A stretch of 54,078 nucleotides of DNA from Flavobacterium sp. (GTDB lineage: Bacteria > Bacteroidota > Bacteroidia > Flavobacteriales > Flavobacteriaceae). The stretch covers positions 1 through 54,078 of the forward strand of contig NZ_PNNA01000044.1 in NCBI RefSeq assembly GCF_013823965.1, given 5' to 3'. The translations under genes were made by a program, and so were the position numbers. Positions 43,744-52,326 of this stretch are shown piece by piece (position 1 is the stretch's first letter; every line of letters starts with the position of its first letter). Under the pieces are notes generated by a model. That model made no database searches, was not told where the DNA came from, and was given only the letters and a program-made list of their open reading frames with translations.

Positions 43744-45348
43744 ATGACCTTAGAACAAAAAATAGGACAATTCTTTTTCCCGGCCGTTTTCATCAACGAC
43801 ACCGAGGAAAACTTTCAAGAAACGGAACGTTTAATCAAGGAACACCACATTGGTGGACTGACCTTTTTTCATAGCAGGGCCAGTGCCGCAACCAACTATG
43901 AATCCAAGAAAAAAATTGTTTTCAACGACAACAGTTACGAACGTCTAAAAGAACTAGTCATCCGATTTCAAAAATGTGCCACCACGCCACTTTTGATGAG
44001 TATCGATGCGGAATGGGGATTAGCGATGCGGGTCGAAAAAACGCCACAATATCCTTATGCCATAACTCTTGGCGCTTTGCCGAGCAGAACAAAAAATTTG
44101 GTTTACGAAGTAGGGAAACAAATTGGATTGGACTTGAAATCAGCAGGGATTCATTACAATTTGGCGCCTTTGGCAGACATCAACAACAATCCGAACAATC
44201 CCGTGATTGGCTATCGTTCCTTTGGTCAAAACAAGGAAAAAGTGGCTCGTTTTGCACTTGAATATTTGCGAGGAATGAATGATGTCGGGGTTTTGGGTTG
44301 CCTGAAACATTTTCCGGGTCACGGAAACACCAGTGTCGATTCGCATTTGGGATTGCCCATTTTGGAAGAAACCTTGGAACAATTAATGGACAACGAATTG
44401 TTTCCGTTCATCAAAGGAATAGAAAATGATGTCGATTCGATCATGATTGGACATTTGGCGGTTCCAGCATTGAATGATGGCAAAAATACTTCGGCAACAT
44501 TATCAAAACCCATTATTGAAGACCTTTTACGAAAGCAGTTGGGTTATGATGGATTGGTGATTTCCGATGCCTTGAACATGCACAGCGTTTGCAAATTATA
44601 CGACATTAAAGGACAACTGGAATGGGAAGCTTTCAACGCTGGAAATGATGTCTTGTGTTTCGCCGAAAACGTGGCCGAAGGCATTCAAGAAATTCTAAAA
44701 AATGCCAGGCCGGAAAGGATTGAAGCCAGCTTCAACCGACTATGGAAATGCAAACAAAAAGCAGGAATCATTGATGGTGATTTTGCGCCCCAAGGAAATT
44801 TGAATTTTGAAATGGCTTCAGCTTTAAACAAAAAAATTGCAACTTATTGCGTCACCAAAATAAAAGACAACCATAATAGTTTGGCTCTTTTTGAAGCCAA
44901 AAATAATGAAGAACTGGCCAAAATAAGTCTTTATAAAAATACGGACAACGTCTTTTTCAAAACTTTATCCACTGCGCTTCCATCTCCAGAATTTGCATTG
45001 GAAACAGTAGACAAGGATACCATTGATGCATTGGAAAAAGATCTGGCTGATTTTGACGTTATTTTACTTTCTCTTTTTGTGCCAAAGGCCAAACCTTTGA
45101 ATAATTTTGATATTGACGATGCTGTTTTAACTTTTTTAGGAAAATTATTTTCAACCAAAAAATGTGTTTTGTATGTGTTTGGAAATCCTTATGCTTTGCA
45201 AGTGATTCCAAATTTGGAGTCTGCATTGGGCATCATACAAGTATATCAGGATTTCACTGAATTTCAAGAAAGTGCCGCCCGACAATTACTTGAAAACACT
45301 AAATGCAAAGGAACTTTGCCTGTAGTTATTAATGGTATAGAAATATAA
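43744..45348 (+). CDS. nagZ: Cytoplasmic GH3 beta-N-acetylglucosaminidase (NagZ)
   Basis: 534 aa without a signal peptide, so cytoplasmic. It hydrolyses GlcNAc-(anhydro)MurNAc. The NagZ loop KHFPGHGNTSVDSH carries the D199-H201 acid/base pair, with H189 in the preceding KH, and the nucleophile is D275 in VISDALNM. The substrate-binding SIDAEWGLAMRV and NLAPLADINNNPNNPVIGYRSF are well conserved. After about residue 350 an extra GH3 C-terminal domain is present, longer than E. coli NagZ (~340 aa). It is the last gene of the operon; the following 116 bp contain the promoter of the peroxiredoxin gene. A second, exported GH3 is fused to AmiE at 35179. Confidence 0.92.
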   Translation: MTLEQKIGQFFFPAVFINDTEENFQETERLIKEHHIGGLTFFHSRASAATNYESKKKIVFNDNSYERLKELVIRFQKCATTPLLMSIDAEWGLAMRVEKTPQYPYAITLGALPSRTKNLVYEVGKQIGLDLKSAGIHYNLAPLADINNNPNNPVIGYRSFGQNKEKVARFALEYLRGMNDVGVLGCLKHFPGHGNTSVDSHLGLPILEETLEQLMDNELFPFIKGIENDVDSIMIGHLAVPALNDGKNTSATLSKPIIEDLLRKQLGYDGLVISDALNMHSVCKLYDIKGQLEWEAFNAGNDVLCFAENVAEGIQEILKNARPERIEASFNRLWKCKQKAGIIDGDFAPQGNLNFEMASALNKKIATYCVTKIKDNHNSLALFEAKNNEELAKISLYKNTDNVFFKTLSTALPSPEFALETVDKDTIDALEKDLADFDVILLSLFVPKAKPLNNFDIDDAVLTFLGKLFSTKKCVLYVFGNPYALQVIPNLESALGIIQVYQDFTEFQESAARQLLENTKCKGTLPVVINGIEI

Positions 45349-45419
45349 TCATAAGAAATAACTATTATTGTATAAAAATTAATAATAAAAATTTATACCT
45401 ACAAACATCTGTTTTGAAT

Positions 45420-45427
45420 TATCTTTG
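45420..45427 (+). promoter_or_regulatory. Probable promoter -7 box of the peroxiredoxin operon
   Basis: TATCTTTG matches TAnnTTTG, 37 bp before the start at 45465. It marks the boundary between the catabolic operon and the redox genes. Confidence 0.55.
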
Positions 45428-45464
45428 TATCAAATAAAAAATAACAACTTTAAATCATAAAAAA

Positions 45465-46103
45465 ATGTCATTAGTAGGAAAAAAATTCCCAAGTATTACA
45501 GTAGACGCCATCTCTGAAATGGGCGATAATTTGAAAATAAACATTTTCGAAGAAGCAACAAACAACAAGAAGAAAGTATTACTTTTTTGGTATCCAAAAG
45601 ACTTTACATTCGTTTGTCCGACAGAATTACACGCTTTTCAAGCAGCTTTGCCTGAATTTGAAAAAAGAAACACAATTGTGATTGGCGCATCTTGCGACAC
45701 CAACGAAGTGCATTTTGCTTGGTTGAACACTCCAAAAAACAGCGGTGGAATTGAAGGTGTCACTTATCCAATCCTTGCCGACACAACAAGAAATTTATCA
45801 GCTGCTTTAGGAATTTTGGATGCTGAAGCTGGTGCTTACAATGAAGATGCCGACACCTATTTGGTTGAAGGTTCCAATGTGACTTACAGAGCAACTTATT
45901 TGATTGATGAAGATGGGAAAATTTTCCACGAAAGCGTAAACGACATGCCATTGGGACGTAACGTAAAAGAATATTTGCGTTTGGTTGATGCTTACACACA
46001 CGTTCAAGAAAAAGGCGAAGTTTGTCCAGCAAACTGGGAAGAAGGAAAAGATGCGATGCACGCTGACAGAAAAAGTACTGCTGCTTATTTAGGTTCACAC
46101 TAA
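45465..46103 (+). CDS. AhpC-type 2-Cys peroxiredoxin
   Basis: 212 aa cytoplasmic thiol peroxidase reducing hydrogen peroxide, organic hydroperoxides and peroxynitrite. The peroxidatic cysteine is C51 in DFTFVCPTEL, and the resolving cysteine is C187 in GEVCPANW. The length and both motifs are those of typical dimeric 2-Cys peroxiredoxins. It is followed after 18 bp by a thioredoxin gene, its probable reductant. No AhpF is encoded here, so recycling probably runs through this thioredoxin. Confidence 0.92.
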   Translation: MSLVGKKFPSITVDAISEMGDNLKINIFEEATNNKKKVLLFWYPKDFTFVCPTELHAFQAALPEFEKRNTIVIGASCDTNEVHFAWLNTPKNSGGIEGVTYPILADTTRNLSAALGILDAEAGAYNEDADTYLVEGSNVTYRATYLIDEDGKIFHESVNDMPLGRNVKEYLRLVDAYTHVQEKGEVCPANWEEGKDAMHADRKSTAAYLGSH

Positions 46104-46121
46104 TTCATAAAAGAGAAAATC

Positions 46122-46430
46122 ATGTTAATCGAATTAAACGAAGACACGTTACAAGATTTAGTTTCCAATAATGAAAAAGTGGTCGTTCAATTTTCGGCTT
46201 CTTGGTGTGGAAATTGCCGCATCATGAAACCAAAATTCAAAAAGATGGCTTCAGAAAATGAAAACTTGACCTTTGTTTTGGTAGATGCCGAGAATTCTCC
46301 AGAATCAAGAAAACTGGCCAACGTAAGTAATTTGCCCACTTTTGCCACTTTCGTAAATGGCGCATTGGTCAACGAAACCCAAACTAACAAAGTAGAAGTT
46401 TTGGCTGAATTGGTAAACGAAATCAAATAA
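46122..46430 (+). CDS. Thioredoxin-family protein
   Basis: 102 aa, one thioredoxin domain. The active site is C29-G-N-C32 (SASWCGNCR) instead of the usual CGPC, which normally changes the redox potential. The cis-proline loop NLPTFATF is present. It lies between the peroxiredoxin (18 bp) and a small conserved gene (2 bp), so the three are one transcript. Likely an electron donor to the adjacent peroxiredoxin. Confidence 0.87.
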   Translation: MLIELNEDTLQDLVSNNEKVVVQFSASWCGNCRIMKPKFKKMASENENLTFVLVDAENSPESRKLANVSNLPTFATFVNGALVNETQTNKVEVLAELVNEIK

Positions 46431-46432
46431 TC

Positions 46433-46690
46433 ATGAAGTTACCCGTAATCAAACATTTATCTCAATTCATTGAAGAAAATGACCAAGATTATCTCATTGA
46501 AACCATCGAAGTATTGGAAGCTTTAACCGAAGTTTCTTCCCTTAAAGACGAAGAATTGGACGTTATAGGCGAATTGATTTCCAATATGTACGGCGCACTC
46601 GAAGTTCAAAAAATGATCAAGGGCGGAATGGATAAAAAAGAAGCGTTGAATACTTTCATGAAACGTGTTCTGGGTTCAATCGACAAATAA
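46433..46690 (+). CDS. Small conserved hypothetical protein (DUF6952-like)
   Basis: 85 aa, starting 2 bp after the thioredoxin stop. Acidic and helical in character, with the phrases DYLIETIEVLEALTEVSSL, DEELDVIGELISNMYGALEV and KKEALNTFMKRVLGSI. It resembles small proteins found beside peroxiredoxin-thioredoxin pairs in flavobacteria (DUF6952 from memory, not verified). No cysteine and no signal peptide. Function unknown; the position suggests a link to peroxide defence. A terminator follows. Confidence 0.75.
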   Translation: MKLPVIKHLSQFIEENDQDYLIETIEVLEALTEVSSLKDEELDVIGELISNMYGALEVQKMIKGGMDKKEALNTFMKRVLGSIDK

Positions 46691-46742
46691 TTTATGATGA
46701 ATTTCACCAATTAGTGCGAAACAGCATATAAAAACAACAAGG

Positions 46743-46774
46743 AAACGCTTTCAGTAATGAGAGCGTTTTTTTTA
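46743..46774 (+). terminator. Terminator of the peroxiredoxin operon
   Basis: An 11-bp stem (46743-46753 / 46758-46768, one G-T pair) with a 4-nt loop runs directly into a T run. It lies about 50 bp after the small hypothetical gene and before the tpx promoter. Confidence 0.85.
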
Positions 46775-46784
46775 TCAAATTTGC

Positions 46785-46812
46785 AAATCGTAAATCCTAA
46801 ATCGTAAATCCT
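46785..46812. repeat. 14-bp tandem repeat, two copies
   Basis: The unit AAATCGTAAATCCT occurs twice head to tail (46785-46798, 46799-46812) and a third copy begins. It lies just before the tpx promoter. It may be a slippage product or a regulatory site. Confidence 0.8.
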
Positions 46813-46825
46813 AAATAAATTTTCA

Positions 46826-46833
46826 TACTTTTG
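46826..46833 (+). promoter_or_regulatory. Probable tpx promoter -7 box
   Basis: TACTTTTG matches TAnnTTTG, 23 bp before the tpx start, and follows the tandem repeat. It should drive the tpx-dagK-ftsK-lolA-lptF/G-ribBA run. Confidence 0.55.
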
Positions 46834-46856
46834 AACCTCATTAAAAAACAAATAAC

Positions 46857-47354
46857 ATGGCTTCAATAACATTAGGAGGAAATCCAATACACACTTCAGG
46901 TGAATTACCAAAAGTTGGCACAAAACTGGCTGATTTCAAATTAGTAAAAAACGATCTTTCCATCGCTTCTTTGAGCGATTTTGCAGGAAGCAAATTAGTT
47001 TTAAATATTTTTCCAAGCATTGATACCGGGACTTGTGCCACATCGGTTCGAAAATTTAACGAAAAAGCGAGCCAATTAGAAAATACAAAAGTATTGTGTA
47101 TTTCAAGAGATTTGCCATTTGCGCAAAAACGTTTTTGTGGTGCCGAAGGATTGGAAAACGTGGTCAATTTATCAGATTTTCAAGAAGGAAGTTTTGGCAA
47201 AGCCAATGGATTGGAGATTATTGATGGCGCATTGGCCGGTTTACATTCTAGATCAATCATAGTAGTTGACGAAAAAGGAACGGTTGTACATACGGAACAA
47301 GTTCCCGAAATTGCAAATGAACCCAACTATGAAGCAGCATTAGCTTCACTTTAA
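46857..47354 (+). CDS. tpx: Thiol peroxidase
   Basis: 165 aa, the normal Tpx length. Atypical 2-Cys peroxiredoxin: peroxidatic C60 in DTGTCATSVR and resolving C94 in RFCGAEG, plus an extra C81. The N-terminal ITLGGNPIHTSGELPKVG block is typical of Tpx. It scavenges lipid hydroperoxides using thioredoxin. The diacylglycerol kinase gene begins 10 bp downstream. Confidence 0.95.
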   Translation: MASITLGGNPIHTSGELPKVGTKLADFKLVKNDLSIASLSDFAGSKLVLNIFPSIDTGTCATSVRKFNEKASQLENTKVLCISRDLPFAQKRFCGAEGLENVVNLSDFQEGSFGKANGLEIIDGALAGLHSRSIIVVDEKGTVVHTEQVPEIANEPNYEAALASL

Positions 47355-47364
47355 CATCCATTTA

Positions 47365-47739
47365 ATGGAATTCCAGAAAGATAATTCTCTCGTTGGCGGG
47401 AGACTTAAAAGCGTCACCTATGCTTTTAATGGCGCCGTAAAATTAATCACGACCGAACACAGTATCATGGTGCAATTTTCCATTGCAATCTTGATGACGA
47501 TCGCCGGTTTTTGTTTGAATATTACGGCAACCGAATGGCTTTTTCAAACTTTGGCCATTGGGTTAGTGATGAGTGTCGAAGGATTGAATACCGCTATAGA
47601 AAAAATAGCCGATTTCGTTCATCCCAATTATCACGAGAGCATTGGATTCATAAAAGACATTTCGGCTGGGGCGGTATTTTTTGCTGCCATCACGGCGATT
47701 GTAATTGGATTAATTATATATGTACCTAAATTTTTATAG
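47365..47739 (+). CDS. dagK: Diacylglycerol kinase family protein (undecaprenol kinase-like)
   Basis: 124 aa integral membrane protein with three hydrophobic helices. The central motif SVEGLNTAIEKIADFVHP contains the Glu-Asn catalytic region of the DgkA/UdpK family. It phosphorylates diacylglycerol or undecaprenol; many non-enteric members prefer undecaprenol, a cell-wall carrier lipid. It lies between tpx and ftsK with very short spacers (10 and 18 bp). Confidence 0.9.
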   Translation: MEFQKDNSLVGGRLKSVTYAFNGAVKLITTEHSIMVQFSIAILMTIAGFCLNITATEWLFQTLAIGLVMSVEGLNTAIEKIADFVHPNYHESIGFIKDISAGAVFFAAITAIVIGLIIYVPKFL

Positions 47740-47757
47740 CAAATAGTTCAATCAAGA

Positions 47758-50211
47758 ATGGCCAAAACAATAAAAAAGGAATCTCCAGACAAGAAAACCG
47801 ATTCAAAATCCGTGAGCAAAAAACCTTGGGTAATCTCTAAGCAATACAAAATTGTTTTTGGGTCACTCTTGGTCTTGTTCTCCATTGCTTTATTGCTTGC
47901 TTTTATTTCCTTTTACATTTATGGACAAGTCGATCAAAGCGCCGTAAACCAATTGACGGACAGAAATGAAACCGTTCAAAACTGGTTGGGAAAAGTGGGT
48001 GCTTTCCTGGCAGATGCCATTGTTTACAAAGGTTTTGGGATTGCCTCATTCCTGTTTGTACGATTGTTTTTCCTGACGGGACTGTTTTTAGTACTTGATA
48101 TTTCAATACGAAAACTGAAAAATATTTGGTTTTGGGATTTGTTCGTCATTATTGTCCTTTCGGTTTTGTTCGGATTTTTTGCCACTTCCCTACCCGAGTT
48201 AGGCGGAACCATTGGTTATGAATTGAATTTGTTTTCGCAAGATTACATTGGAAAAACAGGCACTTTATTGGTGCTCTTCTTTGGACTCATCCTCTATTTG
48301 ATATTCAAAATCAAGGTGTCTCCTGAAAAAATAAAGACTTTTTTCGAAAATACCAAGAAAGAAATCAAAGCAGATTTAAGTTCGGCAACAGCAAGCAGTA
48401 CTGCCGCAAGTGCTTATAATTTGGAAGAATATGCCGTTGAAGAAACCGAAGAGGAAGATTTAATCGATGGAATTCATTTAAAAACTACGGGATCCCAATT
48501 TGAACTCAACAAAGAAGCGCTAAAGCCCACCATCAGTAATCCTTCGGAAATTAGTTTGAAGACCGTTCCAATGGAAGCAACGCCTCCTCCTTATGTCACG
48601 CCCGAAATTATTCATACCAACGACGAGAGTTTTGTTATTGAAAAAGCGCCCGAAGAAGATATTATTGAAGAAAATTTGGCTTCAAAACTGGTCGCCGATT
48701 TTGGATTGTTTGACCCCACATTGGATTTATCCAATTACAAATACCCGACGATTGATTTATTAAAAGAATATTCGACCGGAGGAATCACCATCAACCAGGA
48801 AGAATTAGAAGAAAACAAAAATAGAATTGTTGAAACCCTTCGCAATTACAAGATTGAAATTGCACAAATAAAAGCCACCGTTGGCCCATCGGTTACATTA
48901 TATGAAATCGTTCCGGAAGCCGGAATCCGCATTTCAAAAATCAAAAGCCTGGAAGACGATATTGCCTTGTCACTTTCGGCATTGGGGATTCGTATCATTG
49001 CTCCCATTCCCGGAAAAGGAACTATCGGTATTGAAGTTCCCAACAAGAATCCAACGATGGTTTCGATGAAAAGCGTCATTGGATCCGCCAAATTTCAGGA
49101 AGCCGAAATGGAATTGCCCGTTGCTTTGGGAAAAACCATTTCTAATGAAACGTTTGTCGTTGATTTGGCCAAAATGCCCCATTTATTAATGGCTGGAGCC
49201 ACCGGACAAGGAAAATCAGTTGGCTTGAATGCCGTGATTACTTCTTTGCTGTACAAAAAACATCCTGCGGAAATCAAGTTTGTCTTGGTCGATCCCAAGA
49301 AGGTAGAATTAACGCTTTTCAACAAAATCGAAAGACATTATCTGGCCAAATTGCCCGATACGGACGATGCCATCATAACGGACAATGCCAAAGTAATCAA
49401 TACCTTGAATTCGCTTTGCGTGGAAATGGACAATCGTTATTCGCTGTTGAAAGACGCAATGGTTCGAAACATCAAGGAATACAACGACAAATTCAAGTCT
49501 CGAAAGTTGAATCCAGAAAACGGACACCGATTTTTACCTTACATCATATTGGTGGTCGACGAGTTTGCCGACTTGATCATGACCGCTGGCAAAGAAGTGG
49601 AAACCCCGATTGCCAGATTGGCACAATTGGCCAGAGCCATTGGAATCCACTTGATCATAGCCACGCAAAGACCTTCGGTAAATGTTATCACCGGTTTGAT
49701 AAAAGCCAATTTCCCCGCCAGAATTGCGTTCAGGGTAACATCAAAAATCGATTCCAGAACCATTCTTGACGGTCAAGGAGCCGATCAATTGATAGGTCGA
49801 GGCGACATGCTTTACACCAATGGAAATGACATGGTGCGCGTACAATGTGCCTTTATCGACACTCCTGAAGTAGAAAAAATAACCGAATTCATCGGTTCAC
49901 AGAAAGCCTATGCAACCGCTTATCTGCTTCCAGAATTCATTGGAGAAGAAAGTGGCATTAATCTTGATATGGATATTTCCGAAAGAGACGCTTTGTTTAG
50001 GGAAGCCGCCGAAGTTATCGTGAATGCCCAACAAGGTTCGGCTTCATTACTGCAAAGAAAGCTCAAATTGGGTTACAACAGGGCCGGTAGATTGATTGAT
50101 CAATTAGAAGCTGCCGGAATTGTGGGACCATTTGAAGGCAGTAAAGCACGAAATGTAAACATTCCCGACATGAGTTCTCTTGATCAATTTTTCAACAACG
50201 AACAAAATTAA
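47758..50211 (+). CDS. ftsK: DNA translocase FtsK
   Basis: 817 aa. The N-terminal ~200 residues hold about four membrane helices, which anchor it at the division septum. A linker follows, acidic and low-complexity around residues 200-320. The motor domain has Walker A GATGQGKSVG (K486) and Walker B ILVVDEFADL. The C-terminal gamma domain (about 750-817) is a winged helix, with KLKLGYNRAGRLIDQLE, that reads polar DNA motifs. It drives chromosome-dimer resolution and septal DNA clearance. LolA begins 12 bp downstream. Confidence 0.96.
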   Translation: MAKTIKKESPDKKTDSKSVSKKPWVISKQYKIVFGSLLVLFSIALLLAFISFYIYGQVDQSAVNQLTDRNETVQNWLGKVGAFLADAIVYKGFGIASFLFVRLFFLTGLFLVLDISIRKLKNIWFWDLFVIIVLSVLFGFFATSLPELGGTIGYELNLFSQDYIGKTGTLLVLFFGLILYLIFKIKVSPEKIKTFFENTKKEIKADLSSATASSTAASAYNLEEYAVEETEEEDLIDGIHLKTTGSQFELNKEALKPTISNPSEISLKTVPMEATPPPYVTPEIIHTNDESFVIEKAPEEDIIEENLASKLVADFGLFDPTLDLSNYKYPTIDLLKEYSTGGITINQEELEENKNRIVETLRNYKIEIAQIKATVGPSVTLYEIVPEAGIRISKIKSLEDDIALSLSALGIRIIAPIPGKGTIGIEVPNKNPTMVSMKSVIGSAKFQEAEMELPVALGKTISNETFVVDLAKMPHLLMAGATGQGKSVGLNAVITSLLYKKHPAEIKFVLVDPKKVELTLFNKIERHYLAKLPDTDDAIITDNAKVINTLNSLCVEMDNRYSLLKDAMVRNIKEYNDKFKSRKLNPENGHRFLPYIILVVDEFADLIMTAGKEVETPIARLAQLARAIGIHLIIATQRPSVNVITGLIKANFPARIAFRVTSKIDSRTILDGQGADQLIGRGDMLYTNGNDMVRVQCAFIDTPEVEKITEFIGSQKAYATAYLLPEFIGEESGINLDMDISERDALFREAAEVIVNAQQGSASLLQRKLKLGYNRAGRLIDQLEAAGIVGPFEGSKARNVNIPDMSSLDQFFNNEQN

Positions 50212-50223
50212 TTAAAAAACAAA

Positions 50224-50865
50224 ATGAAAAAGTCTTTTCAAATTATTGCCTTACTCCTTTTCAGCATCTCCATACAAGCACAAGACAAGAAAGCCAAGGA
50301 TCTTTTGAACCAAGTAACAGCCATTGTAAAAAGTTACGACAACATAGTAATCGACTTTAAATATTCTTTACACAACTCCAAAGAAAACATCCATCAAGAC
50401 AGTAAAGGGAATGTGACCCTGAAAGGCAATCAATATGTATTGAATTTTATGGGAGTGACCAAGGTTTTTGACGGCAAGAAAAGCTACACCATCGTTCCCG
50501 AAGACGAAGAAGTTACCATTTCATCCGTGAATGAAAATGACGACAGTGCCGTAACGCCATCCAAGATGTTGACTTTTTTTAATTCAGGTTATAAATGTAC
50601 AATGGATAAATTGGAAGACATCAAAGGCCGAAAAATCCAATACATCAAATTGATTCCAATGAACGCCAAAGACCAGAGAAAAGAGATATTGCTGGGCATT
50701 GACGTGCAAACCAAACACATCTATAATTTGATTGAAACGGGTAAAAAGGGAACAAAAACCACTTTGACCGTTAATTCTTTTAAAACCAACCAACCTTTGT
50801 CAAAAAATCAATTTACCTTTGTTGCCAGTAAATATCCAAATTACTACATCAATAAATTAGATTAG
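50224..50865 (+). CDS. LolA-like outer-membrane lipoprotein carrier
   Basis: 213 aa with a signal peptide (KKSFQIIALLLFSISIQAQ). The domain covers the mature protein: KAKDLLNQVTAIVKSYDNI, a strand-rich middle with GNVTLKGNQY, and a C-terminal LTVNSFKTNQPL. It should carry lipoproteins through the periplasm. Its neighbour is an LptF/LptG-family permease gene 6 bp downstream, whose partners also move lipids to the outer membrane. The sequence is a divergent LolA, as usual for Bacteroidota. Confidence 0.87.
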   Translation: MKKSFQIIALLLFSISIQAQDKKAKDLLNQVTAIVKSYDNIVIDFKYSLHNSKENIHQDSKGNVTLKGNQYVLNFMGVTKVFDGKKSYTIVPEDEEVTISSVNENDDSAVTPSKMLTFFNSGYKCTMDKLEDIKGRKIQYIKLIPMNAKDQRKEILLGIDVQTKHIYNLIETGKKGTKTTLTVNSFKTNQPLSKNQFTFVASKYPNYYINKLD

Positions 50866-50871
50866 CCTTAG

Positions 50872-52317
50872 GTGAAAATTCTTGACAAATATTTATTAAA
50901 GACCTTCCTGACTACATTTACCATGGTATTTGTAATCCTGTTTTTTATATTCATACTGCAATCGGTGTGGTTGTTCATAGCAGAATTAGCGGGCAAGGAC
51001 CTAGATTTGGTAATGGTTCTCAAGTTCTTGTTGTTTGCAATGCCAAGGATAGTGCCATTGGTACTTCCCTTATCCGTTTTGTTGGCATCGATAATGACTT
51101 TCGGGAATTTGGCGGAAAACTACGAATTTGCCGCGATGAAATCGGCTGGAATTTCACTTCAAAGAGCCATGAAAAGCTTGATTATCTTCATATCGCTATT
51201 GAGCATCGTCGCTTTCTTGTTTGCCAATAACGTCATTCCCTATGCCGAATACAAATTTATCAATTTCAGAAGAAACATTGCCCAATTAAAACCTGCGATG
51301 GCCATTGCCGAAGGACAGTTTAGCGATGTGGGTTTATTTACCATCAAGGTCAACAAAAAGTCCGGCAACAACGGAAATATTCTTACCGGAATTACCATCC
51401 ACAAGAAATCAGCCATGGGTGATGGGAGCAAAACCGTAATCAGGGCCAAAAATGGAGAATTGATCAGCAGCGAGAAATCCAGCACCCTGCAATTGGTATT
51501 AAATGACGGATACTATTATGAAGATGTCACTCCAAAAAATTACGAAGACCGAAAAAAGGTTCCTTTTGCAAAAAGTTCCTTCAAGAAATACATCATCAAC
51601 ATTGATTTGTCTAAATTGAATGCCGTAAACGTGGATGACGCCAGCATAAGCAATACCAATACTATGCTTAATTTAAGCGAACTCACTTACACCCTGGATT
51701 CCTTGCACAAAAACCGGGATACCGATATTTTGTCCTTTTCGGAAAACATCAATCAACGCATAGGAATTCCAAGAAATACCACGGTACTTTCCCCGCTTCC
51801 CAAAAACAAGACCCTTAAGCCGCTTCCCAACAATATATTGTCCTTGTACAAAGCGGACGAGCAATTGACCATCTTGAAATTTGCAGCAACTACCGTTGAA
51901 AGCACGATGTTTAGCATCGAAGGAACCAATGTTGAATTAAACAACAAGCAGAAAAACATCAACGGCCACATACTGGCTTTTTACGACAAATTTGTAATTG
52001 CCTTTGCCTGTTTCTTGATGTTTTTTATAGGAGCTCCCTTGGGTGCCATCATTAGAAAAGGAGGTCTTGGTTTGCCCATTGTTTTTGCCGTATTGATATT
52101 TATATCTTTTCATTTCATCAATACTTTCGGCAAGAGAATCTCGCAGGAAGACCAGCTAGCCCCATTTCTGGGTGCTTGGATGTCTTCCCTAATCTTGTCG
52201 CCGTTGGCCATATTATTGACTTATAGAGCCACGAACGATATTGGATTAATCAACTTGGACATCCTAATGGCTCCCCTTCAAAAAATATTTCAAAAAGTAT
52301 TTCCACCATCCAAATAA
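50872..52317 (+). CDS. LptF/LptG-family permease, GTG start
   Basis: 481 aa inner-membrane protein with six membrane segments in two groups of three (residues about 10-120 and 380-460) and a large periplasmic domain between. It is a subunit of the LptBFG lipopolysaccharide exporter. The start MKILDKYLLKTF matches the family, but it is encoded by GTG at 50872, 6 bp after the lolA stop, and no upstream ATG gives a better start. It is a single gene, not an lptF-lptG pair, so its partner subunit must be elsewhere. RibBA follows after 9 bp. Confidence 0.9.
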   Translation: MKILDKYLLKTFLTTFTMVFVILFFIFILQSVWLFIAELAGKDLDLVMVLKFLLFAMPRIVPLVLPLSVLLASIMTFGNLAENYEFAAMKSAGISLQRAMKSLIIFISLLSIVAFLFANNVIPYAEYKFINFRRNIAQLKPAMAIAEGQFSDVGLFTIKVNKKSGNNGNILTGITIHKKSAMGDGSKTVIRAKNGELISSEKSSTLQLVLNDGYYYEDVTPKNYEDRKKVPFAKSSFKKYIINIDLSKLNAVNVDDASISNTNTMLNLSELTYTLDSLHKNRDTDILSFSENINQRIGIPRNTTVLSPLPKNKTLKPLPNNILSLYKADEQLTILKFAATTVESTMFSIEGTNVELNNKQKNINGHILAFYDKFVIAFACFLMFFIGAPLGAIIRKGGLGLPIVFAVLIFISFHFINTFGKRISQEDQLAPFLGAWMSSLILSPLAILLTYRATNDIGLINLDILMAPLQKIFQKVFPPSK

Positions 52318-52326
52318 AAACCCGTC

